Origin: Nocardioides xinjiangensis
GTDB lineage: Bacteria > Actinomycetota > Actinomycetes > Propionibacteriales > Nocardioidaceae
Reading direction: 5' to 3'
Assembly: GCF_017916455.1 (NCBI RefSeq)
Contig: NZ_JAFMSY010000001.1
Coordinates: 558,001 to 622,000, forward strand
Length of the DNA stretch: 64,000 bases
In this document: in pieces, positions 25,607-39,788 of the stretch
Layout of the letters: each line of letters starts with the position of its first letter
How positions within the stretch are numbered: position 1 is the stretch's first letter
The notes under the pieces: generated by a model
What the model was told of the DNA's origin: nothing
Databases searched by the model: none
Seen by the model: the letters and a program-made list of their open reading frames with translations, nothing else
Position numbers and translations under genes: made by a program

Positions 25607-26517
25607 GGACCGCGCTGCGAGCGGTGCGCCGGGGAGCGCTGCGACTGGCCCTGCTCGGCGCCGTCGTGCTGGTGGTCCCCGACGGGTCGGTGCACCCGGC
25701 CACGATCAGCCTCACCACCGTCGGCACCGCGAAGGCGGTCGACAACGGGGACGACGTGCTCTGGGTCCTCGCGCTGGGGTCCGAGGCCGGGCCCGGCGAG
25801 GACGTGATGGAGGGACTGACCGACGCCGTGCAGCTCGTCGGCGTCCGGCCCGAGACGGGCCGGGCGACCGCGATCGGCCTCCCCCGCGACCTCTACGTCG
25901 CGGACCGTGGGGCGCGGCTCAACACGGTGCTGGCCCGGGCCGGCGTCGAGGGCGTGGCCGTCGAGGTCGAGCGGCTGCTGGGCATCGCTCCCGACCTCGT
26001 CCTGGTGACCGGGACCGAGGGCTTCCTGTCGATGATGGGCACCGTCGGTCCCGTCGAGGTCGACTCGCCGATCCGCTTCGACACCGAGGACGGGGAGGTG
26101 GAGATCCGACCCGGCAGCAACACCCTCGACGCCGACCAGGCGCTCTCCTACGCGACCACGCGCGACACCCTCCCCCTGCGCAGCGACTTCGCGCGCGCCG
26201 CCAACCACCAGCGGCTGCTGCTCGGCGTGCTGGCCCGGCTGCGTGCCGCCGAGGACGACGAGGGGTACCTCGAGGCGGTCACCCTGTCGGCCCTCGGCGG
26301 CCTGGAGACCGACCTGTCCCCCGCCGAGGCGTTCCGGGTCATCGCCTCGCTGACCACGGTGGATCCCTCGCGTACCGACGCCTGCATCATCCGCGGCACG
26401 TTCGGGGACGAGTCCGGGGCCGCGGTGGTCTACCCCGACGAGGACCAGGCGGAGGCGGTCGGCCGGGACGCCCGCGACGACGCACGACTGCAGGGCGGGT
26501 GCCGCGACGCCGGGTGA
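25603..26517 (+). CDS. LytR-CpsA-Psr (LCP) family protein
   Basis: 304 residues with a single N-terminal helix (LRLALLGAVVLVVP) that anchors an extracellular LCP domain. Motifs: TDAVQLVGVRPETGRATAIG, GLPRDLYV (pyrophosphate-contacting Arg/Asp), and TTRDTLPLRSDFARAANHQR with the conserved Arg-x-Asp-x-x-Arg-x-x-x-Gln pattern. LCP enzymes transfer glycopolymers from lipid carriers to peptidoglycan. It is coupled to the preceding lipoprotein by a GTGA overlap. It could serve the glycan cluster at 48-57 kb, but this is only a guess. Confidence 0.88.
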   Translation: MRTALRAVRRGALRLALLGAVVLVVPDGSVHPATISLTTVGTAKAVDNGDDVLWVLALGSEAGPGEDVMEGLTDAVQLVGVRPETGRATAIGLPRDLYVADRGARLNTVLARAGVEGVAVEVERLLGIAPDLVLVTGTEGFLSMMGTVGPVEVDSPIRFDTEDGEVEIRPGSNTLDADQALSYATTRDTLPLRSDFARAANHQRLLLGVLARLRAAEDDEGYLEAVTLSALGGLETDLSPAEAFRVIASLTTVDPSRTDACIIRGTFGDESGAAVVYPDEDQAEAVGRDARDDARLQGGCRDAG

Positions 26518-26532
26518 CGTGCCCGGTGGCGC

Positions 26533-27177
26533 TCAGCCCAGGCCGGCCTCGCGGGCCTTCACGATCGCCTGTGCCCGGTGGGCGACCTGCAGCTTGGTGA
26601 AGATGTTGCTCGCGTGGTTGCGGACGGTCTTGATCGACAGGTCCAGCTGCCGGGCGATCTCGGCGTTCTCCTTGCCCTCCGCGATCAGCCCGAGCACGAC
26701 CCGCTCCCGGTCGGTGAGGTCGGGGAACGCGTCGCCGGTCGGGCGCGTGCGGGCGCCGGCGAAGTAGGCCATCATCCGGTCGGCGATCCCCGGCCCGAAG
26801 ATCACCTCGCCGGCCCCGACGGCCTGCACGGCGCGGATGATCTCGGCGCGCCGGGCGCCCTTGAGCAGGTAGCCGCGCGCCCCGGCGCGCACGGCGGCGA
26901 AGACCGACTCCTCGTCCTCCATCATCGTCAGCACCAGCACCCCGATGTGCGGGGAGGAGCGGACGATCCGGGTCGTCGCGTCGATGCCGTTGACGCGGGG
27001 CATGTGCAGGTCCATGAGGACGACGTCGGGCTGCAGGTCGAGCGCCATCGCGACCGCGAGCGCGCCGTCCGCGGCGGTGCCGACCACCTCGATCGCGGGC
27101 GTGGCGGCGAGCAGCGCCTCGATCCCGCGCCGGAACTCCTCGTGGTCGTCGGCGACCAGCACCCGGTGGGGCTCCAT
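26533..27177 (-). CDS. NarL/FixJ-family response regulator
   Basis: 214 residues. Receiver domain with D9/D10 acidic pair, phospho-acceptor D56 (VVLMDLHMP) and K106. C-terminal LuxR-type helix-turn-helix: LTDRERVVLGLIAEGKENAE, then LDLSIKTVRNHASNIFTKL. ATG 27177 follows GGAGGTGGTCGCG. Encoded 28 nt downstream of a sensor kinase and almost surely its partner. Target genes unknown. Confidence 0.95.
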   Translation of the reverse strand: MEPHRVLVADDHEEFRRGIEALLAATPAIEVVGTAADGALAVAMALDLQPDVVLMDLHMPRVNGIDATTRIVRSSPHIGVLVLTMMEDEESVFAAVRAGARGYLLKGARRAEIIRAVQAVGAGEVIFGPGIADRMMAYFAGARTRPTGDAFPDLTDRERVVLGLIAEGKENAEIARQLDLSIKTVRNHASNIFTKLQVAHRAQAIVKAREAGLG

Positions 27178-27205
27178 CGCGACCACCTCCTCCCTCGTGG
27201 GTGCC

Positions 27206-29443
27206 TCACCGGTCCTCGAGCGGCAGGCGTACCCCGACCCGGGTGCCGCCCCCGGCAGCGGGCCCGACCTCGATCGAGCCGCCGAGCTCCTCGGCACGCT
27301 CCCGCATCGAGGACAGGCCTACACCCGCGCGGCGGTCCGGAGCCAGCCCCCTGCCCGTGTCGACCACCTCGATCCGCAGGTCGGGACCGACGCGCGCGAG
27401 CCTGACGGTGCACCGGTCGGCCTCGCTGTGCCGCTGCACGTTGTTCACGGCCTCCACGACGATCCGGTAGGCGGCGACCTCGACGGCTGCCGGCAGCGGC
27501 TCGAGGTCGTCCTCGGCCTCGACCGTCCACGGCACCGCCACCGGCGCCGTCGGCGAGCCGTGCTCGGCCGCGCGGTGTCGCAGGGCCGAGACGAGCCCGA
27601 GCTGGTCGAGCGCGGGCGGACGCAGGCCCTCGACGAGGCGACGCACCTCGGCGATGCCCTCCCGCGTCTGGTCGGACAGCCGCGCCACCAGGTCGGCTGC
27701 CCGGTCGGGGTCCTCGTGGACGAGGTCGGCCGCTCCCTCGAGCCGCATCGCCAGCGTCGCGAGCGAGGGGCCCAGGCCGTCGTGGAGGTCGCGGCGCAGC
27801 CGTCGCCGCTCCTCCTCGCGCGCAGCCACCAGCCGTTGCCGGGCGAGCTGCAGCTCGCGGTTCGTGCTCACGGCCTGGACGAGCGTCCCCACCTGCGTTC
27901 CGACGTCCTCCAGCAACCGCTGGTCCCCCGGGCCGAACGGGTCGTGTCCCACGTCGACCTCGACCTGCAGCCGTCCGATCGTGCTCCCGCCGACCGTGAG
28001 GTCGATGGTCGCGGGGGTGCCGTACGCCGTCCCGATGGACACGGAGACCGGCTCGGAGGCGCCGGTGCCGACGACGTCGACCGCGGCGTAGGACAGGTGC
28101 AGCCGGCGGACCAGCAGCTCCAGCATCTCCCGGAGCGCGTCCTGGGGCGCGGTGACGGCGTCGAGGCGGCGCAGGTCGGACACCACCCGGTCCGGGAACT
28201 CGCGGTCGCCGTAGACGAGCCGTCGCACCGTCCGCCGCACTGCGACCGCCACCGGCAGGAGCAGGAGCGCGAGCAGCCCCCCGGCGAGCACCGAGCCGAC
28301 GTCGACGTCGGTCGCGACGTCGACCGCGCGCGCGGCGCCGACGAAGGCGGCGGCCACCACCGTGAGCACCAGGGCCTGCACCAGCCCCCGGCGCACCCGC
28401 GGCTCGACGTCCTCGAGGCGGGACCGGGCGACGGCCGCGGCGACGCAGGCCACGACGAACCCGCCGGCGAGCAGCACCAGCAGGTCGCTCCGCACGAGAG
28501 GCGCACCACCGACCAGGGCGGGCAGGGGGCCGAGGACGAGCCAGCCGCCGACGCCGGCGGCCAGGCCGAGCAGCACCAGTCGCGTGGCCAGCACGTCCCC
28601 GCGGCTGCGGGCCCGGGCGTGGGCGAGGGCCGCAGCGGCGGCGAGGGCGGGGACCGCGGCCGCCAGGGCGGGGGCGGCGACCGTCGTGAGGACGCCGGGC
28701 CGCTCGGCGGTGGAGGCCGCGCCGACCCGGACGGCGAGCCACGCGGCGTACCCGAGGAGCGGGACGACGGCGAGGGCGCCGGCCCTCCAGCGGGCGCGGC
28801 CCTCGGGACGGGTGGTCAGCGCGACCGAGAGCACCAGCGCGACCATCCCGAACGCCGCGAGCGCCTCCGACCCGGCGCGGGGCCACACCCCGCGCCCGCC
28901 GGCGAGGTCGACCACGCCGGTGCCGAACGGCGTGGAGGCGACCGCCGCCGGGAGCAGCGCCGTGCTCGCCAGGAAGGCGCGCGCCGAGGCCGACGCCGAC
29001 CTCAGCCAGAACACCACCGAGCCCGTCGCGAGCAGCAGCGCGGCCAGCAGCGGGACGTGCGGCGACGACCGGAGCGCGGGGCCGACGGGGTAGGTACCGA
29101 GGGTGACCTCGACCTCCTGGACCAGGTCGAGACCCTCGCCGGGGCGGCGCACCTCGTAGCGGACCACGTCGCCGACCTCGCGGCGCACGTCGCCCGGGCT
29201 CGCGAGCCAGTCGGCGAGCGGTCGTCCGTCGATGCGCTGCACCGCGTCGCCGGGCTGCAGCGGCGTCGCACCGTACGTCGTCGCCACCCGCACCGAGTCT
29301 CCCCACTGCGGACCGGTGCCCGGCACCAGCCGCGAGGACAGGGCGGTGCCGTCCGAGGGTCCGGCCAGCAGGGCGAGCAGCACCCACGAGGCGGGCACGG
29401 CCCAGGCTGCTGCGACCACGAGCAGCCTGCTGGTGCGGGACAT
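27206..29443 (-). CDS. Membrane sensor histidine kinase (HisKA_3 type) with PDZ-like external loop
   Basis: 745 residues. Helix 1, then an extracytoplasmic loop (about 30-125) containing LQPGDAVQRIDGRPLADWL, a PDZ-like ligand-binding motif, then eight to nine membrane helices (130-405), a GAF-like segment (435-525) and a HisKA_3/HATPase_c kinase: H554 in RRLRRDLHDGLGPSLA, N box VVEAVNNVQRHSEA, G box DTGRGLAPDRRAGVGLSSMRE. The unusual feature is the combination of a PDZ-like sensor loop with a many-helix membrane domain. Start ATG 29443. Phosphorylates the downstream NarL-type regulator. Confidence 0.93.
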   Translation of the reverse strand: MSRTSRLLVVAAAWAVPASWVLLALLAGPSDGTALSSRLVPGTGPQWGDSVRVATTYGATPLQPGDAVQRIDGRPLADWLASPGDVRREVGDVVRYEVRRPGEGLDLVQEVEVTLGTYPVGPALRSSPHVPLLAALLLATGSVVFWLRSASASARAFLASTALLPAAVASTPFGTGVVDLAGGRGVWPRAGSEALAAFGMVALVLSVALTTRPEGRARWRAGALAVVPLLGYAAWLAVRVGAASTAERPGVLTTVAAPALAAAVPALAAAAALAHARARSRGDVLATRLVLLGLAAGVGGWLVLGPLPALVGGAPLVRSDLLVLLAGGFVVACVAAAVARSRLEDVEPRVRRGLVQALVLTVVAAAFVGAARAVDVATDVDVGSVLAGGLLALLLLPVAVAVRRTVRRLVYGDREFPDRVVSDLRRLDAVTAPQDALREMLELLVRRLHLSYAAVDVVGTGASEPVSVSIGTAYGTPATIDLTVGGSTIGRLQVEVDVGHDPFGPGDQRLLEDVGTQVGTLVQAVSTNRELQLARQRLVAAREEERRRLRRDLHDGLGPSLATLAMRLEGAADLVHEDPDRAADLVARLSDQTREGIAEVRRLVEGLRPPALDQLGLVSALRHRAAEHGSPTAPVAVPWTVEAEDDLEPLPAAVEVAAYRIVVEAVNNVQRHSEADRCTVRLARVGPDLRIEVVDTGRGLAPDRRAGVGLSSMRERAEELGGSIEVGPAAGGGTRVGVRLPLEDR

Positions 29444-29492
29444 GGTGGCATCGTGCCCCGCTGCACCGCCCCCGGGAAGCGCGCGGGCGGCG

Positions 29493-30755
29493 TCAGCAGC
29501 TCGAGCGCTTCTCCGCTGCCTTGCAGGCGTCGTTGCCCCCGCGACCACGGGCGATGTCGAAGCCCTTGCCGCCGTCGAGGCGGTCGGGCCGGCGCGAGCC
29601 CGTCATGACGTCCGCGCCGCCGCGGCCGTAGATCCTCGCGCGGTGGTCGGGGTGGGCGGTGATGACCTCGGAGTCGTTGCTGCCCTTGAAGACCGACGAG
29701 GTGTTGGCCGGCAGCTGCACGTCGCTGAAGCCGGAGATGCGGCCCACGAGGGTGTACGGCTGGAGGTCGCGGATCGTGGCCCTCGTGAGCTGGTCGATGC
29801 GCAGCGTCGGCTTCAGGGCCGGGTTCGGGACCGGGAGGAGGCGCAGGCGGTCCTGGCCGCCGTTGCCCTTGGCCACGAAACCGGACTCCACCGGGAGGGG
29901 GAACGTGATCGTGTCGACGCCGCTCCCGCCACGGAAGGCCTGGTGGAGCGACGACGTGGTGCCGAGGACGTCGATGCCGCTGCTGCCGACGAACAGGTCG
30001 GCGCCGACGGTGCCGCTGAGGGTGTCGTCGCCGGCGTCGCCGTAGAGGCGGTCGTTGCCGCCGGTGTCGTCGGCGGCGTCGGCCACGACCGTGTCGTCGC
30101 CGCCGCGACCGAAGATCGTGTCGTCGCCGCCGCGGGCGTAGATGGCGTCGGCGGAGTTGGTGCCCTTGACCGTGTCGGCGTGCGGCGACCCGACGAGCCG
30201 GACGCCGCCGCTGTAGCCGGTCACCGTGTCACTGCCCTCGGCGGTGATGGGGACGGTGTGGCTGGCGCGGAAGTCGACGACCACGGGGGCGCTCGCGTGG
30301 ACGTACGTGACGCCGTCGAGCACCACGGGGGCGCCATCGGTGGCCGGACGCGGGTCGTGGCCGAGGTCGATGGTGTCGTTGCCGGGCCCACCGGCCAGCG
30401 TGTCGCCACGCTTGACGACCCGGCCGAACCGGTCGAGGCGCACGAGGTCGCTCTCGCCGAGGAGCCGGTCGTTGCCCTCGCCGCCGAGGATGGTGTCGGC
30501 GCCGTCGCCGCCGCACACCACGTCGTTGCCGCCGAGGCCGCGGACGACGTCGTTGCCGCCCCGCGCCACGACGACGTCGCGGCGGGCAGTGCCGGTGATC
30601 GTGTTGGACCGGTCGTTGCCGACGATCGTGGCCCGGAGGCCGCCGCACGTCGGAGCGGCCGCCGGGGCGGCCTGCGCCGCCGTGGTCACGGCGGGCGGTG
30701 CCGCGAGCGTGGTGGCGGCGACCAGCGCGGGGACGAGTGATCGGACGAGACGCAT
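29493..30755 (-). CDS. Secreted hemolysin-type calcium-binding (RTX-like) repeat protein
   Basis: 420 residues. Signal peptide MRLVRSLVPALVAATTLAAP, then several groups of RTX-like nonapeptides (GGNDVVRGLGGNDVVCGGDGA, ARGGDDTIFGRGGDDTVVADA, GRGGADVMTGSRRPDRLDGG) interrupted by longer loops. Each group should form a short calcium-bound beta roll. No type I secretion signal region or transporter is nearby; a Sec signal is present instead. C terminus ends in NDACKAAEKRSSC. No enzyme domain. Function unknown, likely surface or matrix related. Confidence 0.85.
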   Translation of the reverse strand: MRLVRSLVPALVAATTLAAPPAVTTAAQAAPAAAPTCGGLRATIVGNDRSNTITGTARRDVVVARGGNDVVRGLGGNDVVCGGDGADTILGGEGNDRLLGESDLVRLDRFGRVVKRGDTLAGGPGNDTIDLGHDPRPATDGAPVVLDGVTYVHASAPVVVDFRASHTVPITAEGSDTVTGYSGGVRLVGSPHADTVKGTNSADAIYARGGDDTIFGRGGDDTVVADAADDTGGNDRLYGDAGDDTLSGTVGADLFVGSSGIDVLGTTSSLHQAFRGGSGVDTITFPLPVESGFVAKGNGGQDRLRLLPVPNPALKPTLRIDQLTRATIRDLQPYTLVGRISGFSDVQLPANTSSVFKGSNDSEVITAHPDHRARIYGRGGADVMTGSRRPDRLDGGKGFDIARGRGGNDACKAAEKRSSC

Positions 30756-30820
30756 GCTGACTCCCGGGGATGGTCGTTCTCGGTCTCCTCCTGCATCCTG
30801 CGCGCCGCGGACGCCGAGCG

Positions 30821-35427
<4,607 letters not shown>

Positions 35428-35431
35428 GCGG

Positions 35432-35471
35432 GGCGCGGGCACCGGGCGCGAGCCGCTCCGGTGCCCGCGCC
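35432..35471. terminator. Hairpin between two convergent genes, probable bidirectional terminator
   Basis: Perfect 14-bp inverted repeat: GGCGCGGGCACCGG (35432-35445) and CCGGTGCCCGCGCC (35458-35471), loop 12 nt. It lies exactly between the stop of the MFS gene (35427) and the stop of the minus-strand gene (35482). Confidence 0.75.
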
Positions 35472-35481
35472 GACGCGGCGG

Positions 35482-36471
35482 TCAGAGGTTCCGCGCGACC
35501 GTCGCGGCGAGCCGCAGGGCCCGAGCGGCCCACGCCGGCGTGGCCCCCGCGAGGCCGCACGACGGTGTGACGACGAGGCGCTGCCCCACCGCCTCGGGGT
35601 CCAGGCCCAGCATGTCGAGCCAGCGCTGGACGCGCTCGGTGACCCGCGCGTCCGACGGCCCGGTGGCCGGGTCGGTGGAGGGGACCACGCCGAGCGCGGC
35701 CGTGAGACCGGCCTCGAGCGCCTCGGCGAAGGTGTCGAGGTCGGCGGGCCCCAGCACGTCGAGGTCGGCGGACAGCCCGGCGACCCCGGTGCCGGCGACG
35801 AGGGACCACGGGGTCTCGGGGGCGCACGAGTGCACCCACGCCTCGGCTCCCGCGTCGGCGATCGCCGCGACCACCCACTCCAGGTGCGCCGACGCCTCGG
35901 GCAGGTCGACGCTGCGGTGCCGGCCGAAGCCGCTCGCGGTGGGCACCTGCCCCGCCACCACTGCGGCCAGGGCCGGCTCGTCGACCTGCCCCACCCACCG
36001 GTCGACGCCGGGGATCCGCCGCCGCAGGTCGGCCAGGTGGCCGCCCACGCCCTCGGCGAGCGCCTGCGCCAGCTCACGCCGGGCGCCGTGGTCGCTCAGC
36101 ACCTTGTCGCCGCGCGGCTTCTCGACCGTCGCGGCCAGCGTCCACGGGCCGGCGACCTGTGTCTTGAAGGTGCCCTCGTAGCCCTGCGCCAGCTCCTCCA
36201 CCGTGTCCAGGTCCTGCGCGAGGAGGGACCGGGCACGGCGGTGGTCGACCCCGCTGGTGTCGGTGAGCCGCCAGCCGGCGGGCTGCAGGTCGGCGGCGAG
36301 CCCCTCCACCACGGCCAGGCCGCGGCCGGTCATGGCGGCCGCGACGCCCCGTCCGGGGACCTCGGGGACGTGCGGCAGGCCGGGCAGCTCGCCGAGGACG
36401 AGCCGGACCGCCTCGGCGTGGTCGGCGTCGCGGGTGCCGGGCATCGAGCCGATACCGGTGGCGGCCGTCAT
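35482..36471 (-). CDS. Cobalamin-independent methionine synthase (MetE) C-terminal-core-like protein
   Basis: 329 residues, corresponding to only the catalytic barrel of MetE. Zinc ligands of the family appear as H214 and C216 (VHSCAPETPW) and C305 (TPSCGLAG); Asp164/Glu165 in VDEP also match. The N-terminal folate-binding half of full MetE is missing, as in the archaeal-type short MetE and in many actinobacterial proteins annotated only as methionine synthase II family. Methyl donor and acceptor are unknown. ATG overlaps the stop of the upstream serine hydrolase (ATGA), making it the last of the iscS-mnmA-hydrolase-metE-like operon. Confidence 0.85.
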   Translation of the reverse strand: MTAATGIGSMPGTRDADHAEAVRLVLGELPGLPHVPEVPGRGVAAAMTGRGLAVVEGLAADLQPAGWRLTDTSGVDHRRARSLLAQDLDTVEELAQGYEGTFKTQVAGPWTLAATVEKPRGDKVLSDHGARRELAQALAEGVGGHLADLRRRIPGVDRWVGQVDEPALAAVVAGQVPTASGFGRHRSVDLPEASAHLEWVVAAIADAGAEAWVHSCAPETPWSLVAGTGVAGLSADLDVLGPADLDTFAEALEAGLTAALGVVPSTDPATGPSDARVTERVQRWLDMLGLDPEAVGQRLVVTPSCGLAGATPAWAARALRLAATVARNL

Positions 36472-37433
36472 GGACGGTCACCCGCCTCCGCGAGCAGGCG
36501 TGCCGCCGCTCCGTCGACCGAGCGGGTGGACGCGCTGACCAGGGCGACCCCGACGCCGTGGTCGCGGTCGATCCCGACGAACGACCGGAAGCCGCCGGTG
36601 CCGCCGTTGTGCCAGGTGACGGTGCGGCGCAGCAGGTCGCCGGTGAGCCAGCCCGCCCCGATGCGCGTCCTGCCGGCGAACGGCGCGACCGGGTCGAGCG
36701 CGTCGGCGCCGGCAACGGTGCGGTCGAGCATGGCGCGCAGCAGCACCGCGAGGTCGGTGGCCGAGGACCGCACTCCCCCGGCGGGCCCGACGGCCTCCCC
36801 CGTCCAGGCCTCGACCTCGCGGCCCCTGCGGTCGCGCGCGGCGACCGCGCCGGGTCGCAGGTCCCCGACAGAGGTGGGCACGTAGGTGTCGGTGAGGCCG
36901 AGCGGCACGGCGATGCGTGCGGCGACCAGGTCGGCGTACGGCATCCCGGCCGCCGCCGCCACCGCGTGGCCGAGCAGCTCGAAGCCGAGGTTGGAGTAGG
37001 CGGGCCGCGGTCGCCGCGCCACCTTCACCCCGTCGAGCTGCGCGAGGAGCCCGGCGAGGTCCTCACGGTAGGGGTTGCGGCCCTCGCGCCACAGCTCCCA
37101 CGAGCGCCGCAGCACGTCGACGCCGGCGAGCCGGGGCAGTCCGGCGCTGTGCGTGGCGAGAGCGGAGAGACGGGTGCCCGCCAGCTGCTCCGGGACGTCG
37201 AGATGTTCGCCGAGCACCGCCCCCTCGGCGAGCTCGCCGCGGGCCACGGCGTCGCGCCACAGCAGCCCGGTGACCCCCTTGCTCACCGAGCCGAGCTCGA
37301 CGTCGGCGTGGACGCCCAGGTCGCCGGTCCCCACCGCGTCGACCTCCGCCGCGCCCGGAGTGACCAGCGCGACGACGTACGCCCGGTGGCGCGGGCCGAG
37401 CAGCGCACCGGCCCGCGCGCCGAGGTCGCTCAT
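36468..37433 (-). CDS. Serine hydrolase, beta-lactamase/class C PBP-like
   Basis: 321 residues, no signal peptide seen, so probably cytoplasmic. SxxK nucleophile SVSK (49-52), YSN (146-148) and a third-motif HNGGTGG near the C terminus. This is the catalytic set of family XII serine hydrolases (esterase EstB, DD-peptidases, class C beta-lactamase). Substrate unknown. It overlaps both neighbours by 4 nt, so it is cotranslated with mnmA, although no functional link to tRNA thiolation is obvious. Confidence 0.9.
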   Translation of the reverse strand: MSDLGARAGALLGPRHRAYVVALVTPGAAEVDAVGTGDLGVHADVELGSVSKGVTGLLWRDAVARGELAEGAVLGEHLDVPEQLAGTRLSALATHSAGLPRLAGVDVLRRSWELWREGRNPYREDLAGLLAQLDGVKVARRPRPAYSNLGFELLGHAVAAAAGMPYADLVAARIAVPLGLTDTYVPTSVGDLRPGAVAARDRRGREVEAWTGEAVGPAGGVRSSATDLAVLLRAMLDRTVAGADALDPVAPFAGRTRIGAGWLTGDLLRRTVTWHNGGTGGFRSFVGIDRDHGVGVALVSASTRSVDGAAARLLAEAGDRP

Positions 37434-38533
37434 GCAGGTGCTCCGGCGGGCCGGGTCGCGGCGATGGTGGCCGATCCGACGACGCGCGTGCCGTCGTAGA
37501 TCACCGCTGCCTGGCCGGGCGCGATGCCCTCGGCGGGCTCGAGCAGGTCGATCGCGACCTCGTCGCCGTCGACGGTGACCACCGCCCGGTGCTCGCGGCC
37601 GTGCGCACGCAGCTGCACGGTGCCCTCCAGCCGGTCCGGGACGGTGCCGCACCAGCGCGGGCGGATCCCGGCGACGTGGTCGACCGCCAGCCGCTCCCGC
37701 GGGCCGACGGTGACGGTGCCGGTGACCGGCTCGATGCCCAGCACGAAGCGCGGCTTCCCGTCGGGGGCCGGCACGCCGAGCCGCAGGCCCCGACGCTGGC
37801 CGATGGTGAAGCCGTAGGTGCCCGTGTGGCTGCCCACCCTCTCGCCGGTGATGGCGTCGACGATGTCGCCTCCCTGGTTGGGCGCCCGGTCCCCGAGCTT
37901 CTCGCGCAGCCAGCCGGCGTTGTCGCCGTCGGCCACGAAGCAGATGTCGTGGGAGTCCGGCTTGTCGGCCACCAGCAGGCCGCGCGCCTCGGCCTCCCGG
38001 CGCACGGCCGGCTTGTCGGTGTCGCCGAGCGGGAAGAGCGAGTGCCGCAGCTGCTGCTGGTCGAGGACGCCCAGGACGTAGGACTGGTCCTTGCCGTGGT
38101 CGGTGGCGCGGTGCAGCTCGACGAGGCCGTCGGCGCCGGTGCGCAGCTGGGCGTAGTGACCGGTCGCGACCGCGTCGAAGCCGAGCGCGAGCGCGCGGTC
38201 GAGGACGGCCGCGAACTTGATCTTCTCGTTGCACCGCAGGCACGGGTTCGGCGTGCGCCCGGCGGCGTACTCGTCCATGAAGTCCTCCACGACGTCCTCG
38301 TGGAAGCGGTCGGAGAGATCCCAGACGTAGAACGGGATGCCGATGACGTCGGCGGCGCGACGCGCGTCGTTGCTGTCCTCGATCGTGCAGCAGCCGCGGG
38401 CGCCGGAGCGGTACGACGCCGGGTTGCGGCTCAGCGCGAGGTGGACGCCCGTGACGTCGTGGCCGGCCTCGACGGCGCGGGCGGCGGCGACGGCGGAGTC
38501 CACCCCGCCGGACATGGCGGCGACGACCCGCAT
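37430..38533 (-). CDS. mnmA: tRNA-specific 2-thiouridylase MnmA
   Basis: 367 residues. PP-loop SGGVDSA (8-14), catalytic cysteines C98 (PNPCLRCN) and C198 (HDICFV), and GHYAQL. It thiolates U34 in tRNAs for Lys, Glu and Gln using sulphur from the cysteine desulfurase encoded immediately upstream. The ATG shares one base with the iscS stop (TCA/CAT overlap), so coupling is tight. Confidence 0.97.
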   Translation of the reverse strand: MRVVAAMSGGVDSAVAAARAVEAGHDVTGVHLALSRNPASYRSGARGCCTIEDSNDARRAADVIGIPFYVWDLSDRFHEDVVEDFMDEYAAGRTPNPCLRCNEKIKFAAVLDRALALGFDAVATGHYAQLRTGADGLVELHRATDHGKDQSYVLGVLDQQQLRHSLFPLGDTDKPAVRREAEARGLLVADKPDSHDICFVADGDNAGWLREKLGDRAPNQGGDIVDAITGERVGSHTGTYGFTIGQRRGLRLGVPAPDGKPRFVLGIEPVTGTVTVGPRERLAVDHVAGIRPRWCGTVPDRLEGTVQLRAHGREHRAVVTVDGDEVAIDLLEPAEGIAPGQAAVIYDGTRVVGSATIAATRPAGAPA

Positions 38534-39714
38534 CAGCGCGCCTTGGCGGCCCGGGCGCGCTCGACGACCGGACCGATCGCCGCCACCAGGGCGTCGACGT
38601 CGGCCGGCGTGCTGCTGTGCCCCAGGGAGAACCGCAGCGAGTGGCGGGCCTGGTCCTCGTCGCAGCCCATCGCCAGCAGCACGTGCGAGGGCTGCGGCAC
38701 GCCCGCCGAGCACGCCGAGCCGGTCGAGCACTCGATGCCGCGGGCGTCGAGCAGCATGAGCAGGGAGTCGCCCTCGCAGCCGGGGAAGCCGATGTGGGCG
38801 TTCCCGGGCAGGCGCAGCGGTCCGGGCGGGGTGCCGTGCAGGTGGGCGTCGGGGACGACCTCGACGACCCGGCGGACCAGGTCGTCGCGCAGCTCGGCGA
38901 CGCGCACCGCGTGGTCGTGCTGGTTCTTCACCGACTCCTCCACCGCTGCGGCGAGGCCGGCGATGGCCGGCACGGCGAGCGTGCCGCTGCGGATGTCGCG
39001 CTCCTGCCCGCCGCCGTGCACGAGGGCGCTGACCTCCAGGTCGCGGCGCACCACCAGCGCACCCACGCCGATCGGGCCGCCCAGCTTGTGCCCGGTGAAG
39101 GTGAGGGCGTCCACGCCGCACTCGCCGAAGTCGACGGGCACGTGGCCGACCGCCTGCACCGCGTCGGTGTGCACCGGGATGCGGTGCGCCGCCGCGAGCT
39201 CCACGACCTGCTCGATGGGCTGCAGCGAGCCCACCTCGTTGTTGGCCCACATCACCGAGATCAGCGCCACCGAGGCCGGGTCGCGGGCGATGGACTCGCG
39301 CAGCGCCTCCACCTCGAGGACGCCCTCGGCGGTCACGGGCAGCAGCTCGACGTCGGCGGCGTCGCTGGCCGCGAGCCAGTGGAGGGTGTCGAGCACCGCG
39401 TGGTGCTCGATCGCCGTGGACAGGATGCGCGTACGGCGCGGGTCCTCCGCACGTCGGGCCCAGAAGACGCCCTTGACCCCGAGGTTGTCGGACTCGGTGC
39501 CGCCGGAGGTGAACACGACGTCACCCGGTCGGGCGCCGATCATCCCCGCGATGGTCTCGCGCGACTCCTCCACGACCCGGCGCGCCCCGCGCCCGGAGGC
39601 GTGCAGCGAGCTCGCGTTGCCCACCCCGGTGAGCTGCCGGGTCATGGCCTCGACGGCGACCGGCAGCATCGGCGTCGTCGCGGCGTGGTCGAGGTAGACG
39701 AGGGACTGGCTCAT
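38533..39714 (-). CDS. iscS: Cysteine desulfurase
   Basis: 393 residues, class V aminotransferase fold. PLP lysine K210 ([10 protein letters not shown]), substrate His104 (IEHHAVLD), and a flexible-loop cysteine C335 in STGSACSAG that carries the persulphide. It supplies sulphur for MnmA downstream, and possibly for Fe-S clusters and thiamine. Start ATG 39714 lies 9 nt after a TAGGCT -10, so the leader is at most a few bases. IscS/NifS naming is uncertain because no isc or suf genes are near. Confidence 0.95.
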   Translation of the reverse strand: MSQSLVYLDHAATTPMLPVAVEAMTRQLTGVGNASSLHASGRGARRVVEESRETIAGMIGARPGDVVFTSGGTESDNLGVKGVFWARRAEDPRRTRILSTAIEHHAVLDTLHWLAASDAADVELLPVTAEGVLEVEALRESIARDPASVALISVMWANNEVGSLQPIEQVVELAAAHRIPVHTDAVQAVGHVPVDFGECGVDALTFTGHKLGGPIGVGALVVRRDLEVSALVHGGGQERDIRSGTLAVPAIAGLAAAVEESVKNQHDHAVRVAELRDDLVRRVVEVVPDAHLHGTPPGPLRLPGNAHIGFPGCEGDSLLMLLDARGIECSTGSACSAGVPQPSHVLLAMGCDEDQARHSLRFSLGHSSTPADVDALVAAIGPVVERARAAKAR

Positions 39715-39723
39715 GGCCTGCCA

Positions 39724-39729
39724 AGCCTA
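39724..39729 (-). promoter_or_regulatory. Probable -10 of the iscS-mnmA operon
   Basis: TAGGCT on the minus strand, 9 nt before the iscS ATG; slightly longer gap than the other leaderless candidates. Confidence 0.4.
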
Positions 39730-39788
39730 CGCGCCGGGGCCAGTCGGCCCGCCATCGTCCCGCTCCCGCCCCCGCCCTCGCCTGCCGT

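Noticed and set aside
29493-30755. RTX toxin
   Set aside because: Repeats are short and scattered, a Sec signal peptide is present, and there is no type I secretion system or toxin domain.
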